A stretch of DNA of 64,000 nucleotides from an uncultured Flavobacteriaceae bacterium (lineage in GTDB: Bacteria > Bacteroidota > Bacteroidia > Flavobacteriales > Flavobacteriaceae), in NCBI GenBank assembly GCA_938017825.1, contig CALIJE010000021.1:1-64000 (forward strand). The letters are read 5' to 3'. A program made the position numbers and the translations under genes. Below the pieces are notes generated by a model that was not told the DNA's origin, ran no database searches, and saw only the letters and a program-made list of their open reading frames with translations. This document shows, piece after piece, positions 46,455 to 55,618 of the stretch. How positions within the stretch are numbered: position 1 is the stretch's first letter; every line of letters begins with the position of its first letter.

Positions 46455-48209
46455 ATGAAAGAGTTAAAACACCTCAACAAGTACTTTAGAAAATACTGGT
46501 TAAAAATGCTCCTTGGGGTCGTTATCACTGTAATTGCCCGCATATTTTCATTGGTAATGCCCTCATATGTCAACAAGCTTGTTGCACTGATCGAGGATTT
46601 TGCAGGAGGCCAAATTTTGGCCCTGGAACTTCGTGAATTGGCCCTAAAATATATTCTTATTATCCTTGGTACGGCATTGCTTTCGGGGATTTTTACCTTT
46701 TTAATGCGACAAACCATTATCAATGTTTCCCGATATATTGAGTTCGATTTAAAGAACGAGGTGTTTGATCATTACCAACGCTTGAACCTAGATTTTTATA
46801 AAAAAAATCGTACCGGGGACCTTATGAATCGTATTAGCGAAGACGTGAACCAAGTGCGCATGTATGCGGGGCCTGCCATAATGTATGGTATGAACGCACT
46901 TACTCTTTTTGCCTGTCTTATTCCGTTGATGTTTATTAAGGCTCCTACTCTAGCGTTATATGCTATTCTGCCCTTTCCCATTCTTTCATTTTTAATCTAC
47001 AAGATCAGTAAAGTAATTCATAAGCGCAGTACCAAAGTTCAGGAATTTCTGTCGGTGCTTTCCACTTTCACACAAGAATCATTTTCGGGCGTTGCTGTTA
47101 TAAAAGCGTATGGCTTAGAACCGAGTACTAATTCTGAGCTCACCAATTTGGCCAATGAGGGCAAAGATAAAAGTGTAAACTTGGCCAAGGTCGAGGCCTG
47201 GTTCTTTCCGTTAATGGTTTTATTAATCGGTGTAAGTAATCTCTTTGTGATTTATATCGGCGGTAAACAGTACATGGCAGGAGAAATAGCTTCTGTAGGG
47301 ATAATATTTGAGTTTATCCTCTATGTAAATATGCTTTCCTGGCCCGTTGCTATCGTAGGATGGCTAACATCTATTGTGCAGCGCGCAGAGGCCTCCCAAA
47401 AACGAATCAATGAATTTCTTAAAGAAACACCGGATATTGAAAATCTGGTACCGGAACCTACACCAATACAAGGTAAAATAGAATTTCGCGATGTTACCTT
47501 TACCTACGATGATACCGAAATTACTGCATTAAAAAACCTTTCCTTTACCATACATGATGGTGAAACGGTGGCCATTTTAGGAAAAACAGGTTCTGGCAAA
47601 TCCACGATCTTAGAATTGATTACCCGCCTATACGATGTAAGCTCTGGTGAAATCTTAGTTGATGATGTGCCAATTAAGCAGCTCAACTTATTTAGTCTTC
47701 GTAAGCATATCGGAACCGTGCCACAGGATGCCTTCTTGTTCTCTGATACCATCGGCAATAATATTCGATTTGGAAAGAACGATGCCAGTCAGGACGAAGT
47801 GGTACAAGTGGCCAAAAACGCCGTGGTGCACGATAACATTTTGGGTTTTTCCAAAAAGTACGACACGGTTCTGGGCGAACGGGGCATTACGCTAAGTGGA
47901 GGACAAAAGCAAAGGGTATCTATAGCTCGCGCCTTGCTTAAAGATCCGCAGGTGTATCTTTTTGATGATTGTCTCTCTGCCGTTGATACAGAAACCGAAG
48001 AAGAGATTTTGAACAATTTAAAACAAGCTTCTGAAAATCGAACTACGCTGATCGTCAGCCACAGGGTATCATCGGCAAAAAATGCAGATAAGATTTTGGT
48101 TTTGGAGGAAGGCGAACTACTGCAACAAGGAACTCACGAAGAATTGAACAACCAAGAGGGGTACTATAAAGAACTCTATTTGAATCAACTATCAGAGAAA
48201 GAAAACTAG
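46455..48209 (+). CDS. ABC transporter, fused permease and ATPase
   Basis: This 584-residue half-transporter is of the MsbA/LmrA type. Six membrane helices (~20-320) precede an ATPase domain with Walker A GKTGSGKST (near 376), signature LSGGQKQR (near 480) and Walker B VYLFDDCLSA. It acts as a homodimer or heterodimer, exporting lipids or drugs. Walker B has Asp (DD) in place of the usual catalytic Glu after the Walker B Asp. Such a change is known in degenerate sites of heterodimers, so the pair may be asymmetric. No second half-transporter is adjacent. Confidence 0.92.
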   Translation: MKELKHLNKYFRKYWLKMLLGVVITVIARIFSLVMPSYVNKLVALIEDFAGGQILALELRELALKYILIILGTALLSGIFTFLMRQTIINVSRYIEFDLKNEVFDHYQRLNLDFYKKNRTGDLMNRISEDVNQVRMYAGPAIMYGMNALTLFACLIPLMFIKAPTLALYAILPFPILSFLIYKISKVIHKRSTKVQEFLSVLSTFTQESFSGVAVIKAYGLEPSTNSELTNLANEGKDKSVNLAKVEAWFFPLMVLLIGVSNLFVIYIGGKQYMAGEIASVGIIFEFILYVNMLSWPVAIVGWLTSIVQRAEASQKRINEFLKETPDIENLVPEPTPIQGKIEFRDVTFTYDDTEITALKNLSFTIHDGETVAILGKTGSGKSTILELITRLYDVSSGEILVDDVPIKQLNLFSLRKHIGTVPQDAFLFSDTIGNNIRFGKNDASQDEVVQVAKNAVVHDNILGFSKKYDTVLGERGITLSGGQKQRVSIARALLKDPQVYLFDDCLSAVDTETEEEILNNLKQASENRTTLIVSHRVSSAKNADKILVLEEGELLQQGTHEELNNQEGYYKELYLNQLSEKEN

Positions 48210-48287
48210 AAATTTGTTGTCCGTAAGGCTTTTTTTTTTCATTTTTGGTAATACAACCAATTCGAAAACTACAACAGTACACTAATC

Positions 48288-48677
48288 ATGGGGGAGAAAT
48301 ATCACGAGGATCAGGAAGAAATACATTCCAAAGTTTTAAGAGCAGGCAGAAGAACATACTTCTTCGATGTAAGAAGTACCAAGGCCGGGGATTATTATTT
48401 AACCATTACTGAGAGCAAGAAATTTACGCATGACGATGGTTCTTTCCATTATAAAAAGCACAAAATATATCTGTACAAAGAAGATTTTGATGCGTTTAAG
48501 GAGCACTTTACCGAAATGATGGATTTCATTATTGCCGAAAAAGGTACTGAGGTAATTTCGGATAGACATCAAAAGGATTATAAGAAAGAAGATGACATCG
48601 CGCCTGTAGATGCTGCAGATGCTGAAAAGGCAGCTGCCACAGATAGCTTCACTGATGTTGACTTTGATGATATCTAG
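48288..48677 (+). CDS. PUR-domain DNA/RNA-binding protein (DUF3276)
   Basis: This 129-residue protein has a PUR-alpha-like fold: KVLRAGRRTYFFDVRSTKAGDYYLTITESKK followed by KHKIYLYKEDFDAFKEHF, covering ~12-85. Bacterial PUR proteins bind single-stranded DNA/RNA as dimers, and one (BpuR of Borrelia) regulates gene expression. The C-terminal ~40 residues are acidic and alanine-rich, probably disordered. It is a single gene with its own terminator. Confidence 0.93.
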   Translation: MGEKYHEDQEEIHSKVLRAGRRTYFFDVRSTKAGDYYLTITESKKFTHDDGSFHYKKHKIYLYKEDFDAFKEHFTEMMDFIIAEKGTEVISDRHQKDYKKEDDIAPVDAADAEKAAATDSFTDVDFDDI

Positions 48678-48701
48678 CTAAAGTTCATATAAACTTATTT
48701 T

Positions 48702-48730
48702 AAAACGACCTTTTTACGGGTCGTTTTTTT
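48702..48730 (+). terminator. terminator of the PUR gene
   Basis: A 9-bp stem (AAAACGACC / GGTCGTTTT) with an 8-nt loop is followed by a run of T, 24 nt after the PUR stop codon. Confidence 0.85.
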
Positions 48731-48762
48731 ATATTTAAAGATTGACTAAACCAAAGAACAGC

Positions 48763-51285
48763 ATGAAAAAATTTGTACTTCCCTTTGTATTTGCCCTTGG
48801 CCTTTTTAGCGTAGCTCAAGGCCCGCTTACCCTCGATTATTATTTACCACAAGGCGTAACCTACGATAGTGCGATACCCACCCCGGAATCGGTAATAGGC
48901 CATGAAGTAGGTGAATGGCATGTAACTCATGACAAGCTTATGTTCTATATGCAGACCTTGGCGAATGCGAGTGATCGAATCACTATTGAAAATAGAGGTG
49001 AAACATTTGAAGGAAGACCAATTTTATTGCTTACGATTACGACACCAAAAAACCATCAACAAATCGACAAGATTAGGCAAGATCATATCGCGCTCACTGA
49101 AAGTGGGAGCAATTCTTTGAATCTAGATTCAATGCCAATTATAGTCTATCAAGGATTTTCGATTCATGGAAACGAACCAAGTGGATCTAATGCGGGCCTA
49201 GCCTATGCGTACTATTTGGCAGCCGCCCAAGGGCCGGAAATCGAAACGATGTTGAATGATATGGTCATTTTAATGGACCCTTCCTTTAATCCGGATGGAC
49301 TGCAACGTTTCGCATATTGGGCCAATACCAATAAGAGCATCAATCTTAATTCGGATACCAACGAACGTGAATACCATGAGGTTTGGCCCGGTGGTAGAAC
49401 AAATCACTATTGGTTCGACATGAACAGGGATTGGCTGCCCGTTCAGCTCCCCGAAAGTAGAGCTCGCATTAAGAGCTTTCACAAATGGTTGCCGAATATT
49501 TTAACTGACCATCATGAAATGGGAACAAATTCGACCTTTTTCTTTCAGCCGGGTGAACCGACTCGTGTACATCCCCTGACCCCGAAATTGAATCAGCAGA
49601 TTACAGCGGAAATTGGCACCTATCATGCCAAAGCCCTTAATAAAATTGGGTCGCTTTACTATTCGGAAGAAGGTTATGACGACTACTACTATGGAAAAGG
49701 GTCTACTTTCCCTGATGTAAATGGCAGTATTGGGATTCTATTTGAACAAGGTAGTTCACGTGGGCATATACAGGAGAGTGAAAATGGTACGCTGACCTTT
49801 CCCTTTACCATTCGCAATCAATTCACTGCAGCACTTTCGACCGTCGAGGCGGCAAAGAACATGCGTGCCAAAATTCTTAAATTTCAACGCGATTATTATA
49901 CGTCATTGCGAAACGAAGGTGCCAAAAGTAAAACTAAGGCAATCGTTTTTGGAGATCGTAAAGATGCCTCCAAGACTTGGCATTTAGCGGAGATTCTTAG
50001 TCGGCACGGTATCAAATTTCATGAACTTGCAAATGACGCCACACTTGGCGGGAAGCGATATGAAAAAGGAAAAAGCTATGTGGTACCTATGAATCAAAAG
50101 AATCCCCGCTTGATCAAGGCCATGTTCGAAAAACGAACCACCTTTACCGATAGTCTCTTTTATGATGTTTCTGCATGGACCTTTCCATTGGCCTTTAATG
50201 TAGATTACGGGGAGTTAGGATCGCTTGCGAATGCAGGGCAAGAGGTAATTGAATTAAAAGAACTGGGTGGTGGAGTTGATTCGCAAAGTAACTATGCCTA
50301 CCTTTTTGAATGGCATGAATATTATACACCCAAGGCCTTAAATACTATTCTGAACAAAGGCATTCGGGCAAAGTTTGCCAAATCTCCTTTTTCCCTCGAA
50401 GGTAAAACCTACGATTATGGCACCATTATGGTTCCAGTTCAAAATCAGGAATTGGACGCCAAAGCGCTATACGAGTTTTTAAGTAAGGTGGCCCAAGAGA
50501 GCAGGCTACAGATTACCGGCGTTTCGACAGGATTGACCAAGGGCATTGACCTGGGAAGCAACGATTTCGATCCTGTAAGAAAACAGAAGGTAGCCATTTT
50601 GGTCGGTAATGGTGTGCGTTCTTATGATGCCGGGGAAATTTGGCATTTATTTGATACCCGTTATGATATGAAATTAACCAAAATCGACTCGGACTATTTT
50701 AATCGTGCAGATATTAGCCAATATACGGATATCATAATCCCAAGTTCCCAGGCCAGAATGATAAACAAAGCAGGAGTTGACAAGCTTAAAGAATGGGTCA
50801 AAAATGGAGGCACCCTTATTGGATATAGAAATACGGTTGAATGGTTCTCGAAAAATGATTTGCTGAAATTGAAATTTAAAAAAGATACCTTGATTGCCAA
50901 AAACATTTCCTTTGAACAAAGGCAAGATTTCAATGGAGCACAAGTAACTGGCGGGGCTATCTTCGATACCAAATTAGACAGGTCGCACCCGATTAATTTT
51001 GGTTATAAAAATGATAATTTGGCCATGTTTCGTAATACCAATATTTACATTAAGCCAAACAAGAACAGTTATAATAACCCAATTACATATACCAATGCTC
51101 CCTTACTAAGTGGTTATATCTCTGAAGAAAACCTAAAACTTATTAAAGGTAGCGTACCCGTACAAATTCAAAGAAGCGGTAAGGGCCGGGTTATCGGTTT
51201 TACAGACAATACGAATTTCAGGGCTTTTTGGTATGGCACGAATAAATTGTTGATGAACGCAATCTTTTTTGGCGGAAGTATGTAG
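48763..51285 (+). CDS. exported M14-family zinc carboxypeptidase
   Basis: This 840-residue protein has a signal peptide (cleaved near VAQ-G) and an M14 carboxypeptidase domain (~45-380). SIHGNEPSG provides zinc ligands H135 and E138; then NPDG, FDMNRDWLP, the zinc/substrate DHHEMGTNS and the catalytic-Glu-type FEQGSSRG. The remaining ~450 residues include a Rossmann-like glutamine-amidotransferase-type fold common in Bacteroidota M14 proteins (VAILVGNGVRSYDAGEIWHLFDTRYDM). It probably digests peptides in the periplasm or outside. The start is the ATG at 48763, not the TTG upstream. Confidence 0.9.
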   Translation: MKKFVLPFVFALGLFSVAQGPLTLDYYLPQGVTYDSAIPTPESVIGHEVGEWHVTHDKLMFYMQTLANASDRITIENRGETFEGRPILLLTITTPKNHQQIDKIRQDHIALTESGSNSLNLDSMPIIVYQGFSIHGNEPSGSNAGLAYAYYLAAAQGPEIETMLNDMVILMDPSFNPDGLQRFAYWANTNKSINLNSDTNEREYHEVWPGGRTNHYWFDMNRDWLPVQLPESRARIKSFHKWLPNILTDHHEMGTNSTFFFQPGEPTRVHPLTPKLNQQITAEIGTYHAKALNKIGSLYYSEEGYDDYYYGKGSTFPDVNGSIGILFEQGSSRGHIQESENGTLTFPFTIRNQFTAALSTVEAAKNMRAKILKFQRDYYTSLRNEGAKSKTKAIVFGDRKDASKTWHLAEILSRHGIKFHELANDATLGGKRYEKGKSYVVPMNQKNPRLIKAMFEKRTTFTDSLFYDVSAWTFPLAFNVDYGELGSLANAGQEVIELKELGGGVDSQSNYAYLFEWHEYYTPKALNTILNKGIRAKFAKSPFSLEGKTYDYGTIMVPVQNQELDAKALYEFLSKVAQESRLQITGVSTGLTKGIDLGSNDFDPVRKQKVAILVGNGVRSYDAGEIWHLFDTRYDMKLTKIDSDYFNRADISQYTDIIIPSSQARMINKAGVDKLKEWVKNGGTLIGYRNTVEWFSKNDLLKLKFKKDTLIAKNISFEQRQDFNGAQVTGGAIFDTKLDRSHPINFGYKNDNLAMFRNTNIYIKPNKNSYNNPITYTNAPLLSGYISEENLKLIKGSVPVQIQRSGKGRVIGFTDNTNFRAFWYGTNKLLMNAIFFGGSM

Positions 51286-51301
51286 TCCTTCAACAAAAGA
51301 A

Positions 51302-52345
51302 TCAAGCGAGTTTTACATAAGCCAAATTAAATGCTAGAAGGCATACTATTGCGTATAGACCTATGGCAGAACTGTAGAGAAGAGCCAAGGTTCCAAATAC
51401 CACTGCGCAATATATTCCACTAGTCAAAAGGGCATAACCGAAGCGCAAAGTTCCCGTAAATTCTGGCTCCCAAACCTTCGGTTTTAGTCCGAAACGCCAT
51501 AATAGAACTACGGGCAAATTCAAAAGGGTAAATACGAATTTAAAGAATAGGCCCATAATATTGGGCTTGGGTCTGCTTTCTTGGACCCTATTATGAAAAT
51601 TCATTTGCGCCAGCTTTTTGTTCACAAGGTCGGGCTTAAGAAAATCTGTTCCCGCGGCATCCAAACGCGAAATAATATGTTCGTAATTTTCTTCATCCTC
51701 TATATGGGTTGTCAATTTTTTTAAACTATCCGCTACAGCTATCTTAACTCGCTTTGTGGAATAGTGCACATCATCTTTATTGTATAGGTCTTTAACTGCA
51801 ATAGGGGCTCCAAAATTAATGCCCACTCGATCCGGAAAACCTTCTGCGTCCTTATAATTCAATCCTACAGGCACTAACTGAATATCTAATTGGGGATAGG
51901 TATCCAAGGTTCCGAATAAAATTCTTGTAAAGCCTTTGCTCAGTGGTCGTACCCTACGTTTCAGATTATGGTTTGCTTCTGGGAACATTAAAATGGCCTC
52001 CTTGTTTCTTAAAAGTTCGGCACATTTTTTAAATACTAGATCGTTGTTCTTCAAAGAACTGCGGCCGTCACGTATACGGTAAATGGGTATCATTTGTAAA
52101 TAATCGAAAAATCGTTTTAGCCACGGCCTTTTGAATACATCCGATCGTGTAAGAAACCAAGGCTTCCGATTGCAATCCACACCGATTAAAAGCACATCGA
52201 GCAGCGCATTTTGATGATTGGACAAAAACAACACGGGTTTGTTTTTGGGCACTTTTTCCTTACCGTTTATTCTTATAGTACCGAAATAGCCATACAGGCT
52301 ATATTTTATCCAATACTTAAGTATGTTGTACCCTATATTCTTCAA
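51302..52345 (-). CDS. 1-acyl-glycerol-3-phosphate acyltransferase-type protein
   Basis: This 347-residue member of the PlsC superfamily transfers acyl groups in phospholipid synthesis or modification. The catalytic H-x4-D motif is SNHQNALLD (~41-49), followed by the acyl-acceptor site in FPEANHN. Two C-terminal membrane helices (~285-345) are characteristic of a Bacteroidota subfamily. It ends 16 nt from the convergent M14 gene with no clear terminator. The precise acceptor is unknown. Confidence 0.87.
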   Translation of the reverse strand: MKNIGYNILKYWIKYSLYGYFGTIRINGKEKVPKNKPVLFLSNHQNALLDVLLIGVDCNRKPWFLTRSDVFKRPWLKRFFDYLQMIPIYRIRDGRSSLKNNDLVFKKCAELLRNKEAILMFPEANHNLKRRVRPLSKGFTRILFGTLDTYPQLDIQLVPVGLNYKDAEGFPDRVGINFGAPIAVKDLYNKDDVHYSTKRVKIAVADSLKKLTTHIEDEENYEHIISRLDAAGTDFLKPDLVNKKLAQMNFHNRVQESRPKPNIMGLFFKFVFTLLNLPVVLLWRFGLKPKVWEPEFTGTLRFGYALLTSGIYCAVVFGTLALLYSSAIGLYAIVCLLAFNLAYVKLA

Positions 52346-52361
52346 TTGAACTATATATATA

Positions 52362-53264
52362 TCAAACCGGTTTTTGGCTCCAATACCCAGAAAGCAACAA
52401 GCCGGAAACTAGGTGCCAAATGCCCCAAAAAGCTGCAATCAAGGCCATACCACCCAAACCTTCAAAAAATGCGAAAACAAGGATAAGCCCTAGACCAGAA
52501 TTTTGGATTCCGGTTTCAATGGTAATGGAACGGACATCTTTATTAGGTAGACCGATCAATCTGGCAACCGAGAAACCGGTCGTCAGGGCCAAAATGTTAT
52601 GCGCCAATACCAGCCAAAATACATAGAAAACATATTCCATAAATATTTCCCTGTTATTATACAATGCAAATAAAATCAGCAGCACGAAAAACACTAAGGA
52701 AATCGCTTTAATTATCTTGGCCATTTGCCTAGCCGTAGCCGGAAATTTGTGGTGCAATAGCATCCCGAAAACCAAAGGCAACCCCAATAGCAAGGCTACC
52801 AGTTGTACCATATCTAATGGCGAAACTGAAATTGCGTTTAGAATATGTGATGTTGGTTCATAACTAGCTCCCAACAGTTGCAGGTTCAAAGGTGTCATAA
52901 TTACAGAAAATAGGGTAGCCACAGCGGTAAGGCTTACCGATAAGGCCGTATTTCCTTTGGCGATATGGGTCATGAAATTAGATACATTGCCTCCAGGACA
53001 GGAAGCCACCAAGAACATACCTAGGGCAATACTAGGCATAGGTCTAACTAAAAGAACGAATAAAAATGTCAAAGTAGGCAGCAACAAGAATTGACTAAGG
53101 ACGCCTGCAAAAATGGACTTTGGATTTCGAAATACCGCTTTAAAATCATTAATGGAAATCTCCAAAGCGATACCGAACATGACAAAAGCGAGTACAACGT
53201 TCAATATCCATTGGGCATCGGCATCAAAATTTAACTGAACAGTATCAACTAGGGTATCGGTCAA
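52362..53264 (-). CDS. bile acid:sodium symporter family protein
   Basis: This 300-residue membrane protein has about nine or ten helices. The family's conserved regions are GIALEISINDFKAVFRNPKS near the start, ASCPGGNVSNFMT (sodium site) near 97 and ETGIQNSGLGLIL near 240. Bacterial BASS/SBF members transport bile acids, pantoate or other organic anions with sodium. This one lies 16 nt upstream of the acyltransferase gene on the - strand, so it is likely co-transcribed. The substrate is not evident. Confidence 0.9.
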   Translation of the reverse strand: MTDTLVDTVQLNFDADAQWILNVVLAFVMFGIALEISINDFKAVFRNPKSIFAGVLSQFLLLPTLTFLFVLLVRPMPSIALGMFLVASCPGGNVSNFMTHIAKGNTALSVSLTAVATLFSVIMTPLNLQLLGASYEPTSHILNAISVSPLDMVQLVALLLGLPLVFGMLLHHKFPATARQMAKIIKAISLVFFVLLILFALYNNREIFMEYVFYVFWLVLAHNILALTTGFSVARLIGLPNKDVRSITIETGIQNSGLGLILVFAFFEGLGGMALIAAFWGIWHLVSGLLLSGYWSQKPV

Positions 53265-53378
53265 GCTTGGTACTTAAATTTATTATATCAAAGGGGATGA
53301 AGTTAAAAATAGCATTTGGGAAGAACAAGAAACGCCAAAACCTTTTATCTTTAGTGAGCTAAAATTAAATAGTAAGAT

Positions 53379-53933
53379 ATGGCCATGACCCCAAGTAATA
53401 TGCTGCCTTTAGGCACCGCCGCACCTAATTTTAGGCTTAGGGACACCGTTACCGAGAAGATGATGTCTTTAGATGAGCTGAAGGGTAAACGGGGCACAGT
53501 AATTATGTTTATTTGCAATCATTGCCCATTTGTGATACATGTGAACTCTACCTTGGTAAACTTAGCAGAGTCTTATCAAAAGAAGGGCGTAAAATTTATT
53601 GCAATTTCTAGCAATGATATTGTGAATTATCCCCAAGACGCACCTCATTTAATGAAAATTAAGGCCACTGAAGAGGGCTATCCTTTTCCATATTTGTACG
53701 ACGAGACCCAAGAAATTGCCAGAGCTTACGATGCGGCATGTACCCCTGATTTCTATTTGTTCGACGATACGTTAATACTGACCTATCGAGGCCAGTTGGA
53801 TGACTCTAGACCAGGCAACGGTCTTTCGCCAAACGGAAGCGATCTGCAAGGAGCCATGGATGCACTCCTCAATGGCGAACAGAACATAGCCGTTCAAAAA
53901 CCGAGTATAGGATGTAATATCAAATGGTTATAG
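53379..53933 (+). CDS. thioredoxin-fold peroxiredoxin-like protein
   Basis: This 184-residue protein belongs to the AhpC/TSA-Redoxin superfamily. CNHCPFVIHV (C46, C49) is the active site and GTAAPNFRLRDTVT the start. The CNHC motif and the DDSRPGNG region typify a subgroup often annotated as thioredoxin family protein. No signal peptide is present, so it is cytoplasmic. The substrate (thiol oxidoreductase or peroxidase) is uncertain. Confidence 0.87.
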   Translation: MAMTPSNMLPLGTAAPNFRLRDTVTEKMMSLDELKGKRGTVIMFICNHCPFVIHVNSTLVNLAESYQKKGVKFIAISSNDIVNYPQDAPHLMKIKATEEGYPFPYLYDETQEIARAYDAACTPDFYLFDDTLILTYRGQLDDSRPGNGLSPNGSDLQGAMDALLNGEQNIAVQKPSIGCNIKWL

Positions 53934-53967
53934 AAAGCTAATCAAAATAGATTCCCAATTATTCAGT

Positions 53968-54513
53968 CTACATCCAACCCCTTCTTTTCAATAAACCTTC
54001 GATATGGGCATAATGGTGGTTACTATGCCAGGCATACTTACCAATATTCTCTTCCAAGGTCGATTCTAAACTACCAACAGGGTGGATAAAAGTACGCTTA
54101 AGTTGTTCGGGCGAAAGGCCTTTCAATAAATAGACCAATTTGGCATGAACGGCTGCCAAATGATCTAAGGAAATAGCGATAGGCGCATTTTGGCTATCAA
54201 AAAGACGTGCCCATCCTTTTTCATCATAGGCTTTGATAACAGGTGTATCTTCGGTCAAAGCCCATTTAAAACGCACATAACTATTATGGTGGCTATCGGA
54301 AATATGATGAAGCAGTTGTCTAACCGTCCACCCTTCTGGACGGTAAGTAGTCTCCAACTGTTCTGTAGTGAGCTCCGAGGTTAAATTCTTTAGTCTACTA
54401 GGCAAGCTTTCCAATGTACCTATCCATTGTTCAATTTGAGCCTGGTCAATTAGATCTGGTTTTTCAAAATGCCCAATGGGATACTTTAGTTTTTCAAGGC
54501 TTTCATCTGTCAT
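53968..54513 (-). CDS. YfiT-type DinB-fold putative metal-dependent transferase
   Basis: This 181-residue protein of the DinB/YfiT superfamily starts LKYPIGHFEKPD. Metal ligands are a His in LLHHISDS (H69 or H70) and the H163-x3-H167 pair in AWHSNHHYAH. B. subtilis YfiT-type members are related to bacillithiol S-transferases, a plausible role here if the organism makes bacillithiol. It is a single gene with 34 nt to the converging redox gene. Confidence 0.9.
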   Translation of the reverse strand: MTDESLEKLKYPIGHFEKPDLIDQAQIEQWIGTLESLPSRLKNLTSELTTEQLETTYRPEGWTVRQLLHHISDSHHNSYVRFKWALTEDTPVIKAYDEKGWARLFDSQNAPIAISLDHLAAVHAKLVYLLKGLSPEQLKRTFIHPVGSLESTLEENIGKYAWHSNHHYAHIEGLLKRRGWM

Positions 54514-54622
54514 ATATGCTATTTCTTAAATTTATTTAGTTCTTTGGTACAAAGGGACTTAAGTTGGCATGGTATATGCTTAATATTAATCTCAAAATAA
54601 CATAGTTTAAAGATATTAACAC

Positions 54623-54630
54623 TATCTTTG
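54623..54630 (+). promoter_or_regulatory. -7 box of the cold-shock gene
   Basis: TATCTTTG matches TAnnTTTG and lies 29 nt before the start codon. A convincing -33 box is not visible. Confidence 0.35.
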
Positions 54631-54659
54631 AGCTTTAATTTAATTTTTAATTTTTTATT

Positions 54660-54854
54660 ATGAGTAAAGGAACAGTAAAATTCTTCAATGATTCTAAAGG
54701 CTATGGCTTTATCACTGAAGACGGTTCAAGCGAAGATCACTTTGTACACATTTCTGGTTTAATCGACGAAATTCGCGAAGGTGATGTTGTAGAATTTGAA
54801 CTACAACAAGGTAAAAAAGGACTAAACGCGGTAAATGTGAAAGTAGTAGACTAG
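54660..54854 (+). CDS. cold-shock-domain protein
   Basis: This 64-residue single cold-shock domain protein, CspA-like, binds single-stranded nucleic acid with RNP1 KGYGFI (13-18) and RNP2 HFVHIS (27-32). It melts RNA structure during cold or other stress. It has a short leader preceded by a -7 box and a terminator hairpin 27 nt downstream. The two one-helix microprotein genes follow on the same strand. Confidence 0.96.
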   Translation: MSKGTVKFFNDSKGYGFITEDGSSEDHFVHISGLIDEIREGDVVEFELQQGKKGLNAVNVKVVD

Positions 54855-54881
54855 GTACGCACAAACTTTTTTTATACAAAG

Positions 54882-54905
54882 CCTCGACATTGTCGAGGTT
54901 TTTTT
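54882..54905 (+). terminator. terminator of the cold-shock gene
   Basis: An inverted repeat (CCTCGACA / TGTCGAGG, effective stem ~6-7 bp) is followed by seven T, 27 nt after the csp stop. Confidence 0.8.
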
Positions 54906-55242
54906 GTGGCCTATTGCAAAAACTTTATTCAAATTGTTAATAAGTCTAGATTAGTCACGGTTTCATTCTCAAGAATCATATCGAATTCTGAACGTCAAAA
55001 TTTCATTGAATACATTATTATTATTGACCTTACGACAATTTTGTATATCAAAAATATTTTGATTTTACCCAAGGAATAAATTCGTTTTTAAGGCCAACTT
55101 ATTTGAAGACAACTTACTTTCAAAAAACAGAAACTACAATTGTATTTTTGATAATTTTAACCAAAGTTAGAGCACTATATCGCAATAAATGGCGTTTTTA
55201 TTTATATAGTCTTTGATTTTACCCCCCGAAAATTACTATTTT
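54906..55242. other. AT-rich stretch without a recognised gene
   Basis: About 335 bases between the csp terminator and the first microprotein hold no clear gene, RNA fold or repeat. The promoter for the microproteins probably lies here but I find no convincing -7 box. Confidence 0.4.
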
Positions 55243-55332
55243 ATGATTTATATTTTGAGCATTTTGGCCTCGCTCGTACTATTAAATATAGTCTTAATGA
55301 GGTATAGCGCAAAAGAGGTTGAAAAATTTTAG
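55243..55332 (+). CDS. microprotein A, single membrane helix
   Basis: This 29-residue ATG frame encodes one hydrophobic helix (residues 2-19, LVLLNIVLM core) and a charged tail ending EVEKF. It aligns without gaps to the frame at 55416: L8, L11, V12, N15, L18 and S22 are identical. Tandem similarity, membrane-helix composition and a terminator after the second gene argue that both are real. It is too short for domain recognition. KdpF-like subunits end similarly in EKF but no kdp genes are near. Confidence 0.5.
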   Translation: MIYILSILASLVLLNIVLMRYSAKEVEKF

Positions 55333-55415
55333 AAACCGAACTTGGTTTAAGTAGGGTTTTTCCTTGTTGAATTGTTATTAGTTAAAGTGAGAAACTTTCT
55401 AAACAAAACAAAACA

Positions 55416-55514
55416 ATGACGGCCTTTTTTAATGTGCTATTGGTCTTAGTAATCGTCAACCTTCTCCTCTTGGTTTTAAGTGTTGACAAGGCAAACGACC
55501 CCCAAAAAAAATAG
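55416..55514 (+). CDS. microprotein B, single membrane helix
   Basis: This 32-residue ATG frame encodes a hydrophobic helix (FFNVLLVLVIVNLLLLVLSV) with a polar Asn in the centre and a charged C-terminal tail. It aligns without gaps to microprotein A 84 nt upstream, sharing the central N15 and S22. An intrinsic terminator follows 19 nt after the stop. The pair probably arose by duplication. Role unknown: stress-induced membrane peptides or subunits of a larger membrane complex are candidates. Confidence 0.5.
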   Translation: MTAFFNVLLVLVIVNLLLLVLSVDKANDPQKK

Positions 55515-55532
55515 AGGTTACATTAAATAAAA

Positions 55533-55557
55533 AAAATCCCGCTTAAGGCGGGATTTT
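55533..55557. terminator. terminator between microprotein B and the cyclophilin-FKBP gene
   Basis: A 10-bp perfect stem (AAAATCCCGC / GCGGGATTTT) with a 5-nt loop lies between converging genes, with A- and T-rich flanks. It supports transcription of the microprotein region. Confidence 0.85.
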
Positions 55558-55618
55558 CTATTTGTAGGAGCTTATTCCTAAATAATTATGTGTCTTACAA
55601 ATATGAATGAAACAATTG

